Of a stretch of 64,000 bases of DNA, positions 32,629 to 41,664 are shown in pieces. The stretch's first letter is position 1; the number at the start of each line of letters is the position of its first letter. The translations under genes were made by a program, and so were the position numbers. The notes under the pieces are model-generated. The model saw nothing but the letters and a program-made list of their open reading frames with translations. It made no database searches and had not been told where the DNA came from. Origin of the DNA: Stigmatella erecta (GTDB taxonomy: Bacteria > Myxococcota > Myxococcia > Myxococcales > Myxococcaceae); contig NZ_FOIJ01000006.1 of the NCBI RefSeq assembly GCF_900111745.1, positions 404,082 to 468,081 of the forward strand, given 5' to 3'.

Positions 32629-34287
32629 TCACACTGTCCAGGGACGCACGGGCCGTGAGCGGCGGCGCCGCACGCCGAGCAGATGCGTCATGCCCAGCAC
32701 CATCCAGGGCCAGAGCGACGCCGCCGAGCCGGACTGGCACCCACAGCCGCCCGTCGCCAGTTCGGACTCCGGCAAGTCCCCCTCACCGGCCCCCGCGTCC
32801 GGCGTGGAACCCGAGCCCCCATCCGTGCCCGCGTCCCATCCCCCATCCGGCGGCTCGGAAGGACCGCCATCGCCCTCCTCCCCGCCGTCCAGGTCCGTGC
32901 CGCCATCCTCGTCCGGGCCACCATCCGGGGCCGGGCCACCATCCTCGTCCGTGCCGCCGTCCGGGCCGGGGCCGCCATCCTCCGGGGCCGGGCCACCATC
33001 CTCGTCCGTGCCGCCGTCCGTGCCCCCGTCCGGTGAGCCTGGCGGGGGCAGCGAGGACTGCGCGACATAGATGCCGGAGCCCCACTCCTCCTGGTTGTTG
33101 TCCGGCGGGGCCAGGCCCGCGACGAACGTGACGTCTCCCCGGGCGTTGAGCTTGGGCGAGCCGCCGAACACCGGCGAGGTGGCCGTCTCCTGGTCCACGC
33201 GGGCATCCCCGAGGTCCGACGGGATGATGTCGTGCTCGGACACCACGCGCTTCTTCGTCTCGCCGTCGCTCACCCACACCGCGCGCAGGCCCGCGCTGTC
33301 GAAGGCCCGGAACACCACCAACCCCTGGTCATTGATGTCAGGAGGGAAGAACTCCACCTCCTTGATGCCATCCTTCCCGTTCTGGGCCAGCACCTTCAGG
33401 GCGGTGCCGTCCCACAGCCACAGCGTGGTGAAGTTGCTCCCGCCGGGGTCCCGGTACGTGCCCAGGAAGGCCACCTGGCCCGTGTTGGAGAGGGCCGGCT
33501 GCACCGAGGCGAAGCGATAGATGGGCGAGGCCGGATCCACGGCCACCGACGCGGCGATGAGCTGGGAGTTTCCCCCGGCGCTCCACACCCGGAGTTCCTG
33601 GACCCCGGAGCCCGCGGACAGCCGGTCCACCACGCCCGCCACCTGTCCCTGGTCATTGAAGCCGGGAGAGTAGAGGTAGAAGAAGGGGCTCGCCGGATCC
33701 ACGCCCTGCTCCTTGGCGAGGTACTCCGGGGTGAAGCCTCCCCCGGCCAAGGGAGTCAGGCGCACGTAGGCGCGGCCCACCCCCGAGAAGCTGACGCGGA
33801 AGCCCAGCTGCCCCGCCTCGTTGAGATCCAACGCCTCCCAGCTGTTCGCCCCGATCGGCTCCCGGACGATGGTCACCCGTCCTGGATCCGACGCGTTGAG
33901 CAGGTAGATGCCGTTGCTGGAGGAGTAAGTCACCGCGAAGGCAAGGTCGCCCTTCGCGTTGAGGCCGGGATCACTCGCCAGCGTGTCCTCGCCGAGCTCC
34001 GGCAGCAGGTAGATGCGGGAGCCCACCCCGTTCTGGCCCCACCACAGGGCGCGCCGCCCCTCGGGGGTGATCGACAGCCGGAACGCCAGCTGCCGGTCCA
34101 GCGTGAGCGGAACGTGGTAGCTGCCCGGCAGCAGGTTGCCCGGAGCCAGGTTGTAGGCCCCGGAGGGGTTGCCCACCAGGTTGATCCGCGCCTGAATCTG
34201 CAAGGTGTAATCCGGCAACTCGGCGAGGGCGGGGCGCGCGGCGAGCGCGCCTCCGAGAAGGACGGTCGGAATGAGCAAGGAGCGCAT
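32629..34287 (-). CDS. Secreted MYXO-CTERM protein with beta-propeller-like region
   Basis: A 552-residue protein. The Sec signal is MRSLLIPTVLLGGALAARPA. The main part has recurring segments of the type SDPGLNAKGDLAFAVTYSSS and FNDQGQVAGVVDRLS, as in choice-of-anchor/HYR-like propeller proteins. A long Asp-Gly-Gly-Pro/Thr linker follows, then the sorting end TGGCGCQSGSAASLWPWM, a hydrophobic stretch and RRRR, the MYXO-CTERM signal, which is cut and anchored to the cell surface in myxobacteria. The function is unknown. The start at 34287 was chosen by the signal peptide. Confidence 0.88.
   Translation of the reverse strand: MRSLLIPTVLLGGALAARPALAELPDYTLQIQARINLVGNPSGAYNLAPGNLLPGSYHVPLTLDRQLAFRLSITPEGRRALWWGQNGVGSRIYLLPELGEDTLASDPGLNAKGDLAFAVTYSSSNGIYLLNASDPGRVTIVREPIGANSWEALDLNEAGQLGFRVSFSGVGRAYVRLTPLAGGGFTPEYLAKEQGVDPASPFFYLYSPGFNDQGQVAGVVDRLSAGSGVQELRVWSAGGNSQLIAASVAVDPASPIYRFASVQPALSNTGQVAFLGTYRDPGGSNFTTLWLWDGTALKVLAQNGKDGIKEVEFFPPDINDQGLVVFRAFDSAGLRAVWVSDGETKKRVVSEHDIIPSDLGDARVDQETATSPVFGGSPKLNARGDVTFVAGLAPPDNNQEEWGSGIYVAQSSLPPPGSPDGGTDGGTDEDGGPAPEDGGPGPDGGTDEDGGPAPDGGPDEDGGTDLDGGEEGDGGPSEPPDGGWDAGTDGGSGSTPDAGAGEGDLPESELATGGCGCQSGSAASLWPWMVLGMTHLLGVRRRRSRPVRPWTV
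32924..33020 (-). repeat. Direct 40-bp repeat within the Asp/Gly-rich linker
   Basis: An identical 40-base sequence is present at 32924-32963 and 32981-33020, 57 bases (19 codons) apart. It encodes the PDGGTDEDGGPAP pattern of the linker. Such repeats expand and contract by recombination, so the linker length probably varies between strains. Confidence 0.85.
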
Positions 34288-34426
34288 CCTGCTCCCTTCC
34301 GTGAAGCAGTCTGCCGAGTCAAGCCCCCCTCCCCTGGAAGCCCTCCGGCCGGACGGGATGCCACGGAAGCCCGGAGCCCCAAGGGGTTGCCAAATGGGTA
34401 CCCGGTGCGTGTTCACACGCTTGTCC

Positions 34427-36886
34427 ATGGACAAAAACGAGATCTCCCCCGCGCTCTCCCCGCAGCTGCCGCTGGGGGCGTTCATCCGGAACAAGCGCTC
34501 TCACATCCTCAAGGACTGGGAGGAGTCGGTCCGCCAGCTTCCCCATGCCCAGGGGCTGTCGCAGCCCCGGCTCCTGGACCACCTGCCGGATCTGCTGGAG
34601 CGGATCGCCAACGTCGTGGAGACCGTGCACACCGGCGGCAGCGCCTCGCTCGACGACATGCCGGAGATCCACGCGCTGGAGCGGCTGGACTCGGGCTACG
34701 ACCTGGACGAGGTCGCCGAGGAGTACGCCCTGCTCCGGGCCTGCATCCTCCACTTCTACGGCGACTACGTGAAGTCGGGCGGCGCGGAGTCCATGGCGCT
34801 GGCGATGCGCGAGATGGTGTCGTTCAACCGGACGTTCGACGAGGCGGTGGCCGCGGCCGTCTCCCGGTATGCCCAGGCGCGCGAGCGGACGCTCGTGGCG
34901 CTCGACCGCATCTCCGAGGCGGCCCTGGGCACCGAGAACCTGGACACCTTCCTGCCCAAGCTGCTGCGCGTCATCCTGGAGACCACCGAGGCGGTGGACA
35001 GCGTCACCCTGCTCTTGCGCGAGGATGACACCCTGCAGGTCCGCGCCTCGGTGGGCCTGGGCGAGGGGCTGGCCCAAGACTTCAGCCTGAAGGTGGGCGA
35101 GGGCTTCGCCGGCCGCATCGCCGCCCAGCAGCGGCCGCTGGAGGTGCGCTCGGCGGCCACGGATCCGCTGGTGACGAACGGCGCCCTGCGCACCCTGGGC
35201 ACGCGCGCGCTCTACGGGGTTCCGCTGGTGTACGGCGGCGAGGTCATCGGCGTGGCCCACATGGGCAGCCGCACCGCCTTCGAGTTCTCCAACGAGGACA
35301 AGCTGCTCTTCCGCGCCATGGTGAGCCGCGCCACGGGCCTGCTCATCCAGGCGTGGCTCGCCGACAGCGAGCAGGCGGCCCGGGCCGAGGCGGAGGCGCA
35401 GAAGCAGCTGCTCAACCTCATCATCGAGCAGAGCGGCGAGGCCATCATCATGGCGGATGCGCAGGGCGTGGTGCGCATCGTCAACGCCGAGGCGAAGCGG
35501 CAGCAGTGCTGCGGGCTGAAGCAGGTGGGCCCCTCCGAGTGGCACGAGGTGGGCGGCCAGCTCACGGAGGACGAGCAGCCGCTGAAGCAGGCCGACTTCT
35601 TCATCCGCCGCGCCCTCCAGGGCGAGGGGGTCACCGAGGCCCGGTGGAAGGCACGGCGCCAGGATGGCGCGATGCGCACCTTCAGCGGCACCGCGTCCCC
35701 CTTGCGCCGGCCGGACGGCGCGCTGGCCGGGGCGGTGCTCACCGCCCGCGACGAGACGGAGCGGCTGCAGCGGGAGCGCGAGCGCACCGAGACGCTGGCG
35801 CTCCTGGACCTGATGCTCGAGGCGGCCCCCATGGGCATGGCGTTCCTGGACCGGGAGCTGCGCTACGTGCGGGTCAACGCGTCCCTGGCCCGCTCCAATG
35901 GCCGGCCGGTGGAGGCGCACCTGGGCAAGACCGTGGCCGAGGTCCTCCCCGTGTACGCATCCCGCATAGAGCCCCTGCTGCGGCGGGTGCTGGAGACGGG
36001 CGAGGCGCTGCGCGGCTTCGAGTTCAGCGGCCCGGAGGAGGCAACCCCCTCGGGGCCCTCGCAATACTGGGTGGTGGACTCCTTCCCGGTGCGCACCGGG
36101 GCCGGGGAGCTGCTCGGCCTCGGCTGCGTCATCGTCAACATCACCGAGCGCAAGCAGCAGGAGGAGCGGCTGCGCAAGACGGCGGAGTTCCGCGAGCGCT
36201 TCATGGGCGTCGTCTCCCACGACTTGCGCAACCCGCTCAACGCCATCCTCCTGTCCGCCAACGCGCTGCTGCGCGCCGACGGCGTGCATGCCAACCACGC
36301 CAAGGTGGCCCGGCGCATCATGACCAGCGGCGAGCGCATGGTGCGCATGATTGGCGAGCTGCTCGACTTCACCCGCGGCAGGCTGGGCGGCGGTATCCCC
36401 GTCCAACCGCGGACCTGCCACCTGCGCCACCTGTGCCGCCAGGTCATCGAGGAGCTGGAGATCAGCCACCCGGGCCGCGAGCTGCGGCTGCGGGCGGAAG
36501 GGGACTTCCAGGGGGAGTGGGACCCGGACCGGCTCACGCAGCTGCTGGACAACCTGGGCAAGAACGCGCTCGACTACAGCCCCGCCCACGCCCCCGTGGA
36601 GTTCACGCTCACGGACTGGGGCGGCTCGCTCCAGCTCGAGGTCCACAACGACGGGCCGCCCATCCCGGCGGCCCTGCTGCCCAACATCTTCGAGCCGTTC
36701 CGCAGGGCCGTGGCGGGCGATACCCACCCCACCTCGGGCCTGGGGCTGGGCCTCTTCATCGTCCAGCAGATCGCCCAGGCGCACGGGGGCACCGTCTCGG
36801 TGGCCTCCCAGGAGGGACAGGGGACCACCTTCATCGTGCGCCTGCCCCGGCACGCCCTCCCGGGCCCGCCGGACCTCCAGCCCTAG
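34427..36886 (+). CDS. Sensor histidine kinase: RsbRD-N, GAF, two PAS, HisKA, HATPase
   Basis: An 819-residue cytoplasmic kinase without membrane helices. Residues ~10-135 match the RsbRD N-terminal helical domain (LGAFIRNKRSHILKDWEESV, YDLDEVAEEYALLRA). A GAF domain (~160-310; LDTFLPKLLRVILETTEAVD), PAS domains (~325-440 and ~455-580) and the kinase core follow. The phosphoacceptor is His598 in VVSHDLRNPL, and the ATP domain ends GLGLGLFIVQQIAQAHGG. No response regulator is adjacent. ATG 34427 was chosen because the preceding residues are the antisense of the neighbouring signal region. The short divergent spacer likely holds promoters for both genes. Confidence 0.9.
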   Translation: MDKNEISPALSPQLPLGAFIRNKRSHILKDWEESVRQLPHAQGLSQPRLLDHLPDLLERIANVVETVHTGGSASLDDMPEIHALERLDSGYDLDEVAEEYALLRACILHFYGDYVKSGGAESMALAMREMVSFNRTFDEAVAAAVSRYAQARERTLVALDRISEAALGTENLDTFLPKLLRVILETTEAVDSVTLLLREDDTLQVRASVGLGEGLAQDFSLKVGEGFAGRIAAQQRPLEVRSAATDPLVTNGALRTLGTRALYGVPLVYGGEVIGVAHMGSRTAFEFSNEDKLLFRAMVSRATGLLIQAWLADSEQAARAEAEAQKQLLNLIIEQSGEAIIMADAQGVVRIVNAEAKRQQCCGLKQVGPSEWHEVGGQLTEDEQPLKQADFFIRRALQGEGVTEARWKARRQDGAMRTFSGTASPLRRPDGALAGAVLTARDETERLQRERERTETLALLDLMLEAAPMGMAFLDRELRYVRVNASLARSNGRPVEAHLGKTVAEVLPVYASRIEPLLRRVLETGEALRGFEFSGPEEATPSGPSQYWVVDSFPVRTGAGELLGLGCVIVNITERKQQEERLRKTAEFRERFMGVVSHDLRNPLNAILLSANALLRADGVHANHAKVARRIMTSGERMVRMIGELLDFTRGRLGGGIPVQPRTCHLRHLCRQVIEELEISHPGRELRLRAEGDFQGEWDPDRLTQLLDNLGKNALDYSPAHAPVEFTLTDWGGSLQLEVHNDGPPIPAALLPNIFEPFRRAVAGDTHPTSGLGLGLFIVQQIAQAHGGTVSVASQEGQGTTFIVRLPRHALPGPPDLQP

Positions 36887-36943
36887 CCAGGCCGCGGCCT
36901 TGCTCTATCATCCGGTCCGACACGCCTCCTGCCCGCGAGCCCC

Positions 36944-37678
36944 ATGTCTGGACTGTTCCGCACCCTCCGGCGCCGCCGCCTGCTGCGCCGCCCCTTCCCC
37001 CCCGAGTGGCTCGGCCACCTGGAGCGGCGCGCCCCCTTCGTCCAGAAGCTGGCCCCCGAGGCCCGCGAGCGGCTGCTCTCGCTGCTCAAGGTGTTCGCCT
37101 GGGAGAAGGAGTTCATCGGCGCCGGGGGCTTCACCCTCACCGACGAGGTGCGCGCCGTGGTCTCCGCCACCGCCGCCCGCCTGGTGCTGTACCTGGACCT
37201 CTCCTATTACGACCGGCTGCGCGAAGTCATCGTCTACCCCGATGCCTTCCGCATCCCCGGCCACACGGGCGTCATCCTCGGCGAGGCGAAGAACTGGGGC
37301 ACCGTCATCCTCTCCTGGCAGTCGGTGCTCGCCGGCCTGGCCGATCCGAGCGATGGCCACGCCACCGCCACGCACGAGTTCGCCCACGTGCTGGACCGGG
37401 AGGACGGCGCCTTCGACGGCACGCCTCACCTGCGGCGCTACTCGCACTACGGCGCCTGGGCCTCGGTGATGGACGGGCACTTCCAGAAGCTGCGCCAGGG
37501 CCGGCGCGCCGAGCGCCAGGTGATGGATGACTACGGCAGCGTCAACGAGGCGGAGTTCTTCGCCGTGGCCACCGAGTCCTTCTTCGAGAAGCCGCGCCAG
37601 ATGCGCGAGAAGACGCCGGACCTCTACGAGGAGCTGAAGCGCTTCTATGGGTGGGACCCCGCGGGCCCCCCGCCCTGA
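36944..37678 (+). CDS. mtfA: MtfA-like zinc metallopeptidase (M90)
   Basis: A 244-residue protein. The zinc motif HEFAHVLDREDG (His144, His148) is preceded by EVIVYPDAFRIPG and ILSWQSVLAGLADP, as in MtfA/YeeI proteins. In E. coli MtfA binds Mlc and has aminopeptidase activity; whether Mlc exists here is unknown. The C-terminal segment NEAEFFAVATESFFEKP supplies the third zinc-side Glu. A 9-bp hairpin overlaps the stop codon. Confidence 0.92.
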   Translation: MSGLFRTLRRRRLLRRPFPPEWLGHLERRAPFVQKLAPEARERLLSLLKVFAWEKEFIGAGGFTLTDEVRAVVSATAARLVLYLDLSYYDRLREVIVYPDAFRIPGHTGVILGEAKNWGTVILSWQSVLAGLADPSDGHATATHEFAHVLDREDGAFDGTPHLRRYSHYGAWASVMDGHFQKLRQGRRAERQVMDDYGSVNEAEFFAVATESFFEKPRQMREKTPDLYEELKRFYGWDPAGPPP

Positions 37679-37695
37679 GACAGCCCCAGGGCGGG
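37669..37695. terminator. Bidirectional hairpin between mtfA and YbaY genes
   Basis: CCCGCCCTG at 37669-37677, running into the mtfA stop codon, pairs with CAGGGCGGG at 37687-37695 across a nine-base loop. The convergent gene ends at 37710. No T-run follows. Confidence 0.6.
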
Positions 37696-37709
37696 AGCGC
37701 GCCTTCGCG

Positions 37710-38222
37710 TCAGCCCCCCTGGCGCACGCGCACCTGCACGCCGTTGCTCTTGTTGCCCTGGGTGAGCACCGGGATGGGCTCGGTCGAGGAGTAGACCCGC
37801 CCCCCGTCCAGGATGCGCGCCCGCAGGAAGTAGCTCGCCTCCGGCCGGACACGCTCCGGGGCCACCTCCACCGAGAAGGGGATGGGCACCTGGCCCGGAT
37901 TGGCGAAGGACTGCTCGGCGATCACCCCGCCCTCCTTGTTCGAGCCCGACTCCACCACCTCCACCTTCACCACCGCCGCGGGCGTGAGCGCGATGCGCTC
38001 GCGGTAGAGCACCTCGCCCGTCACCTGGAAGTGGGGCGCGGGCGGGGGCGCCGCGGGCGCCTCCGCCTCCGCCGGGGAAGGCGGCGCCGCCGGGGGGGAG
38101 GCCTCCGGGGCCTGGGCTTGCGCGCCCTCGCGGGTGGCGGCCCCCTTCGAGGCACAAGCGCTCAACGCGAGCGCGGCGAGACATCCCATGATGACCGGCT
38201 TGACTTGAATCATGGCGGACAT
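37710..38222 (-). CDS. YbaY-family lipoprotein
   Basis: A 170-residue protein with signal MIQVKPVIMGCLAALALSAC and a Pro/Ala-rich linker. Residues ~65-165 contain VTGEVLYRERIALTPAAVVK, FANPGQVPIPFSVEVAPERV and YFLRARILDGGRV, which fit the YbaY domain (a periplasmic beta-sandwich). The role is unclear; related proteins occur as lipoproteins in many proteobacteria. The start may be 38222 or the ATG three codons on (38213), which has the better-spaced AGGA. Confidence 0.85.
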   Translation of the reverse strand: MSAMIQVKPVIMGCLAALALSACASKGAATREGAQAQAPEASPPAAPPSPAEAEAPAAPPPAPHFQVTGEVLYRERIALTPAAVVKVEVVESGSNKEGGVIAEQSFANPGQVPIPFSVEVAPERVRPEASYFLRARILDGGRVYSSTEPIPVLTQGNKSNGVQVRVRQGG

Positions 38223-38466
38223 CCTGCCAGCGGCGGTGGGCGCCCCTGCAAGCCAAAGAAACAGGGTTCTCTCGAAGTGTCAGGGATTGCGGACAACCTG
38301 AACACTGTCCCCGGCCTTCTCCTCGCCATCCCAGGCCTGGCTTGATATATTTTGAAAGGATTCAGCCCGCAGGCCGGTCCTCGGGGTGGAAAAAGACCGT
38401 GGGTCGAATCTGACGCCGCTGTCCACCCGCCCCGGCCTTGTTTCCCCGATGTAACGTCCCCAGCCC

Positions 38467-39213
38467 ATGAGCGATCCCTTGAAACCGCCCCCCGGCCCGA
38501 GCCCGAAGAGCCCCACGTCCGAGGCCGCCTTCCCGCCGCTGCCCGACGTGGGCCCTGAGCAGCTCACGGCCGATCAGGCCCGGGACTACCTCATGTCCGT
38601 GCTCGACTACGGCCAGGAAGAAATCGACGCCAAGGCGGGCATCATCGAGGAGCTGGTGGATCTGCTGCTGCCGGAGCTGAAGGTGGTGGCCCAGTCCATC
38701 CGCCCCCCGGACGAGGATCTCAAGGAGGCCGAGGCGCTCGAGCAGCGCTTCACCGGGGTGGCCGTGCGCGAGCGCGACGCGGCCTGGCTCAAGCAGACCG
38801 GCCTGCGGCTGGACTCCACCACCCGCCCGCTGGTGCCGCGCTGGTCGGCGCCGGACAAGGTGGGCGGCGTGCTCAAGCGCGAGCTGTTCCTGCTCACCGA
38901 CGGGCGCCTGGTCACCGTGGAGGCGGTGACGCCCTGGGAGACCGACGGGGGCAGGCTCGCCTCGCGGGACATCCTCGTGGGCGCGCGCGAGGTGACGCCC
39001 GCCGAGGTGCTGCGCACCTTCGACTTCGTCGCCACGCTCAAGTCCCTGCTGCGCGCCCTGTTCGATGGGGCCGCCATCCTCATGGAGCGCAACGAGCAGC
39101 CCGCGGACCTCGTGGAGCGCAGCGGGCGCTTCTTCACCATCATCGCCCAGGTGGCCATGGGCATGAAGGAGAGCGCGGACCGGCTGCGCCGCGCGGGCGA
39201 CAGCCCCGCCTGA
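38467..39213 (+). CDS. Hypothetical cytoplasmic protein
   Basis: A 248-residue protein with a Pro-rich N-terminus (PLKPPPGPSPKSP), a helical middle (LTADQARDYLMSVLDYGQEE) and an alpha/beta core (GVLKRELFLLTDGRLVTVEA), then a helical end. There is no signal peptide. I do not recognise the family. Its stop lies three bases before the end of the convergent hybrid kinase gene. Upstream, an AT-rich GATATATTTTG at 38344 may be part of the promoter. Confidence 0.65.
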   Translation: MSDPLKPPPGPSPKSPTSEAAFPPLPDVGPEQLTADQARDYLMSVLDYGQEEIDAKAGIIEELVDLLLPELKVVAQSIRPPDEDLKEAEALEQRFTGVAVRERDAAWLKQTGLRLDSTTRPLVPRWSAPDKVGGVLKRELFLLTDGRLVTVEAVTPWETDGGRLASRDILVGAREVTPAEVLRTFDFVATLKSLLRALFDGAAILMERNEQPADLVERSGRFFTIIAQVAMGMKESADRLRRAGDSPA

Positions 39214-39216
39214 GGC

Positions 39217-41607
39217 TCAGGCCAGCAGCCGCGCCACGAAGGTGCGCAGCCGCTCCGGCTCGAAGGGCTTCTCCAGCAAGTCACTGGCGCGCGCGGCGAC
39301 GAACTCGCGCGCCTGCGTGGAGAACGTCCCGCCGGACATCAGCCCCGTGCGCCGCGCCATGAGCGGCTCGCGCTGCTCCAGCTCGCGCAGGAAGTCCACC
39401 CCGCTCATGCCCGGCATCACCACGTCGCAGAGGATGGCGTCGTAGTGCTCGCCGCGCGACAGCAGGCTCAGCGCCTCGCGCGCGTCCTGCACCGCGTGCA
39501 CCTCGTGCACCCCCTGCAGGAGCCGCCGCACCGAGGTGCCCACCGCCGGCTCGTCGTCGATGAGCAGGAGCCGGCGCCGGGGCGCCTCGTGCTCCTGGCG
39601 CGCCGGCAGCACCGGCAGCACCACGTCCTCGCCCTGGAAGGTGGGCAGCACCACGCGGAACACGCTGCCGTGGCCGCGCCGGCTCCGCACGTCGATCTGC
39701 CCGCCCATGGAGTGGACGATGGAGTGGCAGATGGCCAGCCCCAGCCCCGTGCCCACGCCCACCGGCTTGGTGGTGAAGAACGGATCGAAGATGCGCTCGA
39801 GCACCTCCGGCTCCATCCCCGGCCCGTTGTCCTCCACCTCCACCACCACCCAGCTGGGCCCCTCGCACCGGGTGGCCAGGCGGATGCGGTTCTGGTCCAG
39901 GTCCGCCTTGGGGAAGGCCTGCACGGCATTCACCAGCAGGTTCACCAGCACCTGGCCCAGCCGGCCCTCGTTGCCGCGCACCGCGGGCACCGGGTCCAGC
40001 GCGCGCACCACCCGGGCCCGGTAGGACAGCTCGTTGCGCACCAGCCGCAGCGCGCCCTCCATCACCTGGTGCACGTCCACCGGGCCCACGCGGTCCTCGT
40101 CCGAGCGCGCGAAGGCCTTCAGGTCCTGCACGATGGAGCGCACCCGGCCAATGCCCTCCTCCGTCTCCGCCACCACCTCGCGCAGCTCCGGCAGGGCCTC
40201 GGCCGGCGGCGTGCCCTGGGCCAGCACGTTGCCCAGGTAGGAGAGGTTCGAGCAGACGTAGGCCAGCGGGTTGTTGATTTCGTGCGCCACGCCGGCCGCC
40301 ATCGTGCCCACCGACACCATGCGGTCGGCCAGCCGCAGCTGCGTCTCCAGCCGCCGGTGGTCGGTGATGTCCCGGATGGTGACCACCAGGAAGGGCTGGC
40401 CGGGCGACTCGGCGAAGACGGCGCGCTTGGTGACCAGGGTGCGCGTGGCGCCCGAGAGCGAGCTGAGCGTCTCCTCGCGCTCCATGGGCTGGCCGGAGGT
40501 GAAGGCCAGCTCATCCATCCGCCAGCCGTCGTCCGCCTCCTGCGCGGGCAGGAAGTCATGGTAGCTGCTGCCCAGGAGCTGCTCGGCGCTGCGGCGCATG
40601 AAGCCGCAGAAGGCGCGGTTGACGGCCACGAAGCGGTGCGCCCGGTCCGCCACGAAGAGCGGATCCGGCACCGCGTCCAGCGTGTTGCGCAGGAAGTCCC
40701 GCGCGCGCTCCAGCTCCTCCTGGGTGCGGATGCGCTCCAGCTCCGCGCCCGCGCGCGCCGCCAGCGCCTCCAGCAGGGCCCGGTCCAGCGTCCCCAGGTC
40801 CAGGGGCTCGCCGTGGAGAATGGCCAGCACGCCGATGGCGTCCCCGCGCGAGTTCTTGAGCGCCGCGCCCAGGTAGCCGCGCATGCCCAGGTCCATCAGC
40901 ATCGCGTCCTCGGGAAAGCGCGTGGCCACCCCGTCCCGGTAGTGGCACAGCGAGCTGAGCACCGCGTTGTGGCAGGGCGTGCCCTGAAGCCTGTAGGTGA
41001 CGTTCTCCTCGAAGCGGCCGTTGAGCCAGAAGGCCATGGTGCGCAGCGAGTCGCGCTCCGGCTGCAGCTCGCCCACCAGCGCGCTGGTGACGCCGAACGA
41101 TTTGGCCAGGTGCATCACCAGGGTGCGAAAGAAGTCATGCCCCAGGTCCGATGTGGTGCTGGCCAGCAGGGCCCGGAGCGCGATCTCAGGAGCGATGCGC
41201 TGCGAGACAGACCCTGCCAGGGGCGTACCGCCGCCCTCCGTGGCCGCCAGACGCCGGTGGAAGGCCGCCACGCGCCTGCGCCACCCGCCGCCTTGAACCG
41301 GAATGCATTCGTCGGCCCCCGCCCGGATGAGCGCTTCCTGCTCCGCCTCGGGCCGTGCCGTGAGAACCACCAAGTGTGTGCGGGGGATGAAGCGTCGCGA
41401 GTGCAGCTCGCGGCACTTGGCCACGGCCTCCTCCACGCCCCCACTGTCATCCCCCAGGACCACCAACCCAGCGGACACCGCCGCGGGCAACTCCTCCAAC
41501 CGCTCAACGCTCGTCACCCAGCCCTCCCATGAGAGCCCTGACGCCTGGAACGCGCCCTCCATCTCCTGCCGGACCGTAGGTGGGACGTTCAGTAGCGTTG
41601 CATGCAT
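39217..41607 (-). CDS. Hybrid histidine kinase: pseudo-receiver, GAF, PAS, HisKA, HATPase, receiver
   Basis: A 796-residue soluble sensor kinase. Residues 1-115 resemble a receiver fold (LVVLGDDSGGVEEAVAKC, LVVLTARPEAEQEALIRAGA) but lack the usual N-terminal acidic pocket. Then come GAF (~145-290), PAS (~305-420), HisKA with His442 (GVAHEINNPL), HATPase with GVGTGLGLAICHSIVHSMGG (~617-636) and a C-terminal receiver with Asp728 (AILCDVVMPGMSG). Phosphate probably passes from His442 to Asp728 or to a separate partner. No transmembrane segment exists, so it senses a cytoplasmic cue. Confidence 0.92.
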   Translation of the reverse strand: MHATLLNVPPTVRQEMEGAFQASGLSWEGWVTSVERLEELPAAVSAGLVVLGDDSGGVEEAVAKCRELHSRRFIPRTHLVVLTARPEAEQEALIRAGADECIPVQGGGWRRRVAAFHRRLAATEGGGTPLAGSVSQRIAPEIALRALLASTTSDLGHDFFRTLVMHLAKSFGVTSALVGELQPERDSLRTMAFWLNGRFEENVTYRLQGTPCHNAVLSSLCHYRDGVATRFPEDAMLMDLGMRGYLGAALKNSRGDAIGVLAILHGEPLDLGTLDRALLEALAARAGAELERIRTQEELERARDFLRNTLDAVPDPLFVADRAHRFVAVNRAFCGFMRRSAEQLLGSSYHDFLPAQEADDGWRMDELAFTSGQPMEREETLSSLSGATRTLVTKRAVFAESPGQPFLVVTIRDITDHRRLETQLRLADRMVSVGTMAAGVAHEINNPLAYVCSNLSYLGNVLAQGTPPAEALPELREVVAETEEGIGRVRSIVQDLKAFARSDEDRVGPVDVHQVMEGALRLVRNELSYRARVVRALDPVPAVRGNEGRLGQVLVNLLVNAVQAFPKADLDQNRIRLATRCEGPSWVVVEVEDNGPGMEPEVLERIFDPFFTTKPVGVGTGLGLAICHSIVHSMGGQIDVRSRRGHGSVFRVVLPTFQGEDVVLPVLPARQEHEAPRRRLLLIDDEPAVGTSVRRLLQGVHEVHAVQDAREALSLLSRGEHYDAILCDVVMPGMSGVDFLRELEQREPLMARRTGLMSGGTFSTQAREFVAARASDLLEKPFEPERLRTFVARLLA

Positions 41608-41631
41608 GTGCTGTCTCTCTTCACTTCAGTC

Positions 41632-41657
41632 CCTGGGCCGCTGACGGGAAGCCCAGG
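41632..41657 (-). terminator. Hairpin after the duplicated-domain gene
   Basis: CCTGGGC at 41632-41638 and GCCCAGG at 41651-41657 form a seven-base stem with a 12-base loop, between the stop of the gene at 41665 and the start of the hybrid kinase, both on the minus strand. No T-run follows. Confidence 0.4.
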
Positions 41658-41664
41658 CCACCGG

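Noticed and set aside
39445..41532. A plus-strand open frame of nearly 700 codons opposite the hybrid kinase
   Set aside because: It is antisense to conserved kinase motifs and has biased His/Arg/Gln composition.
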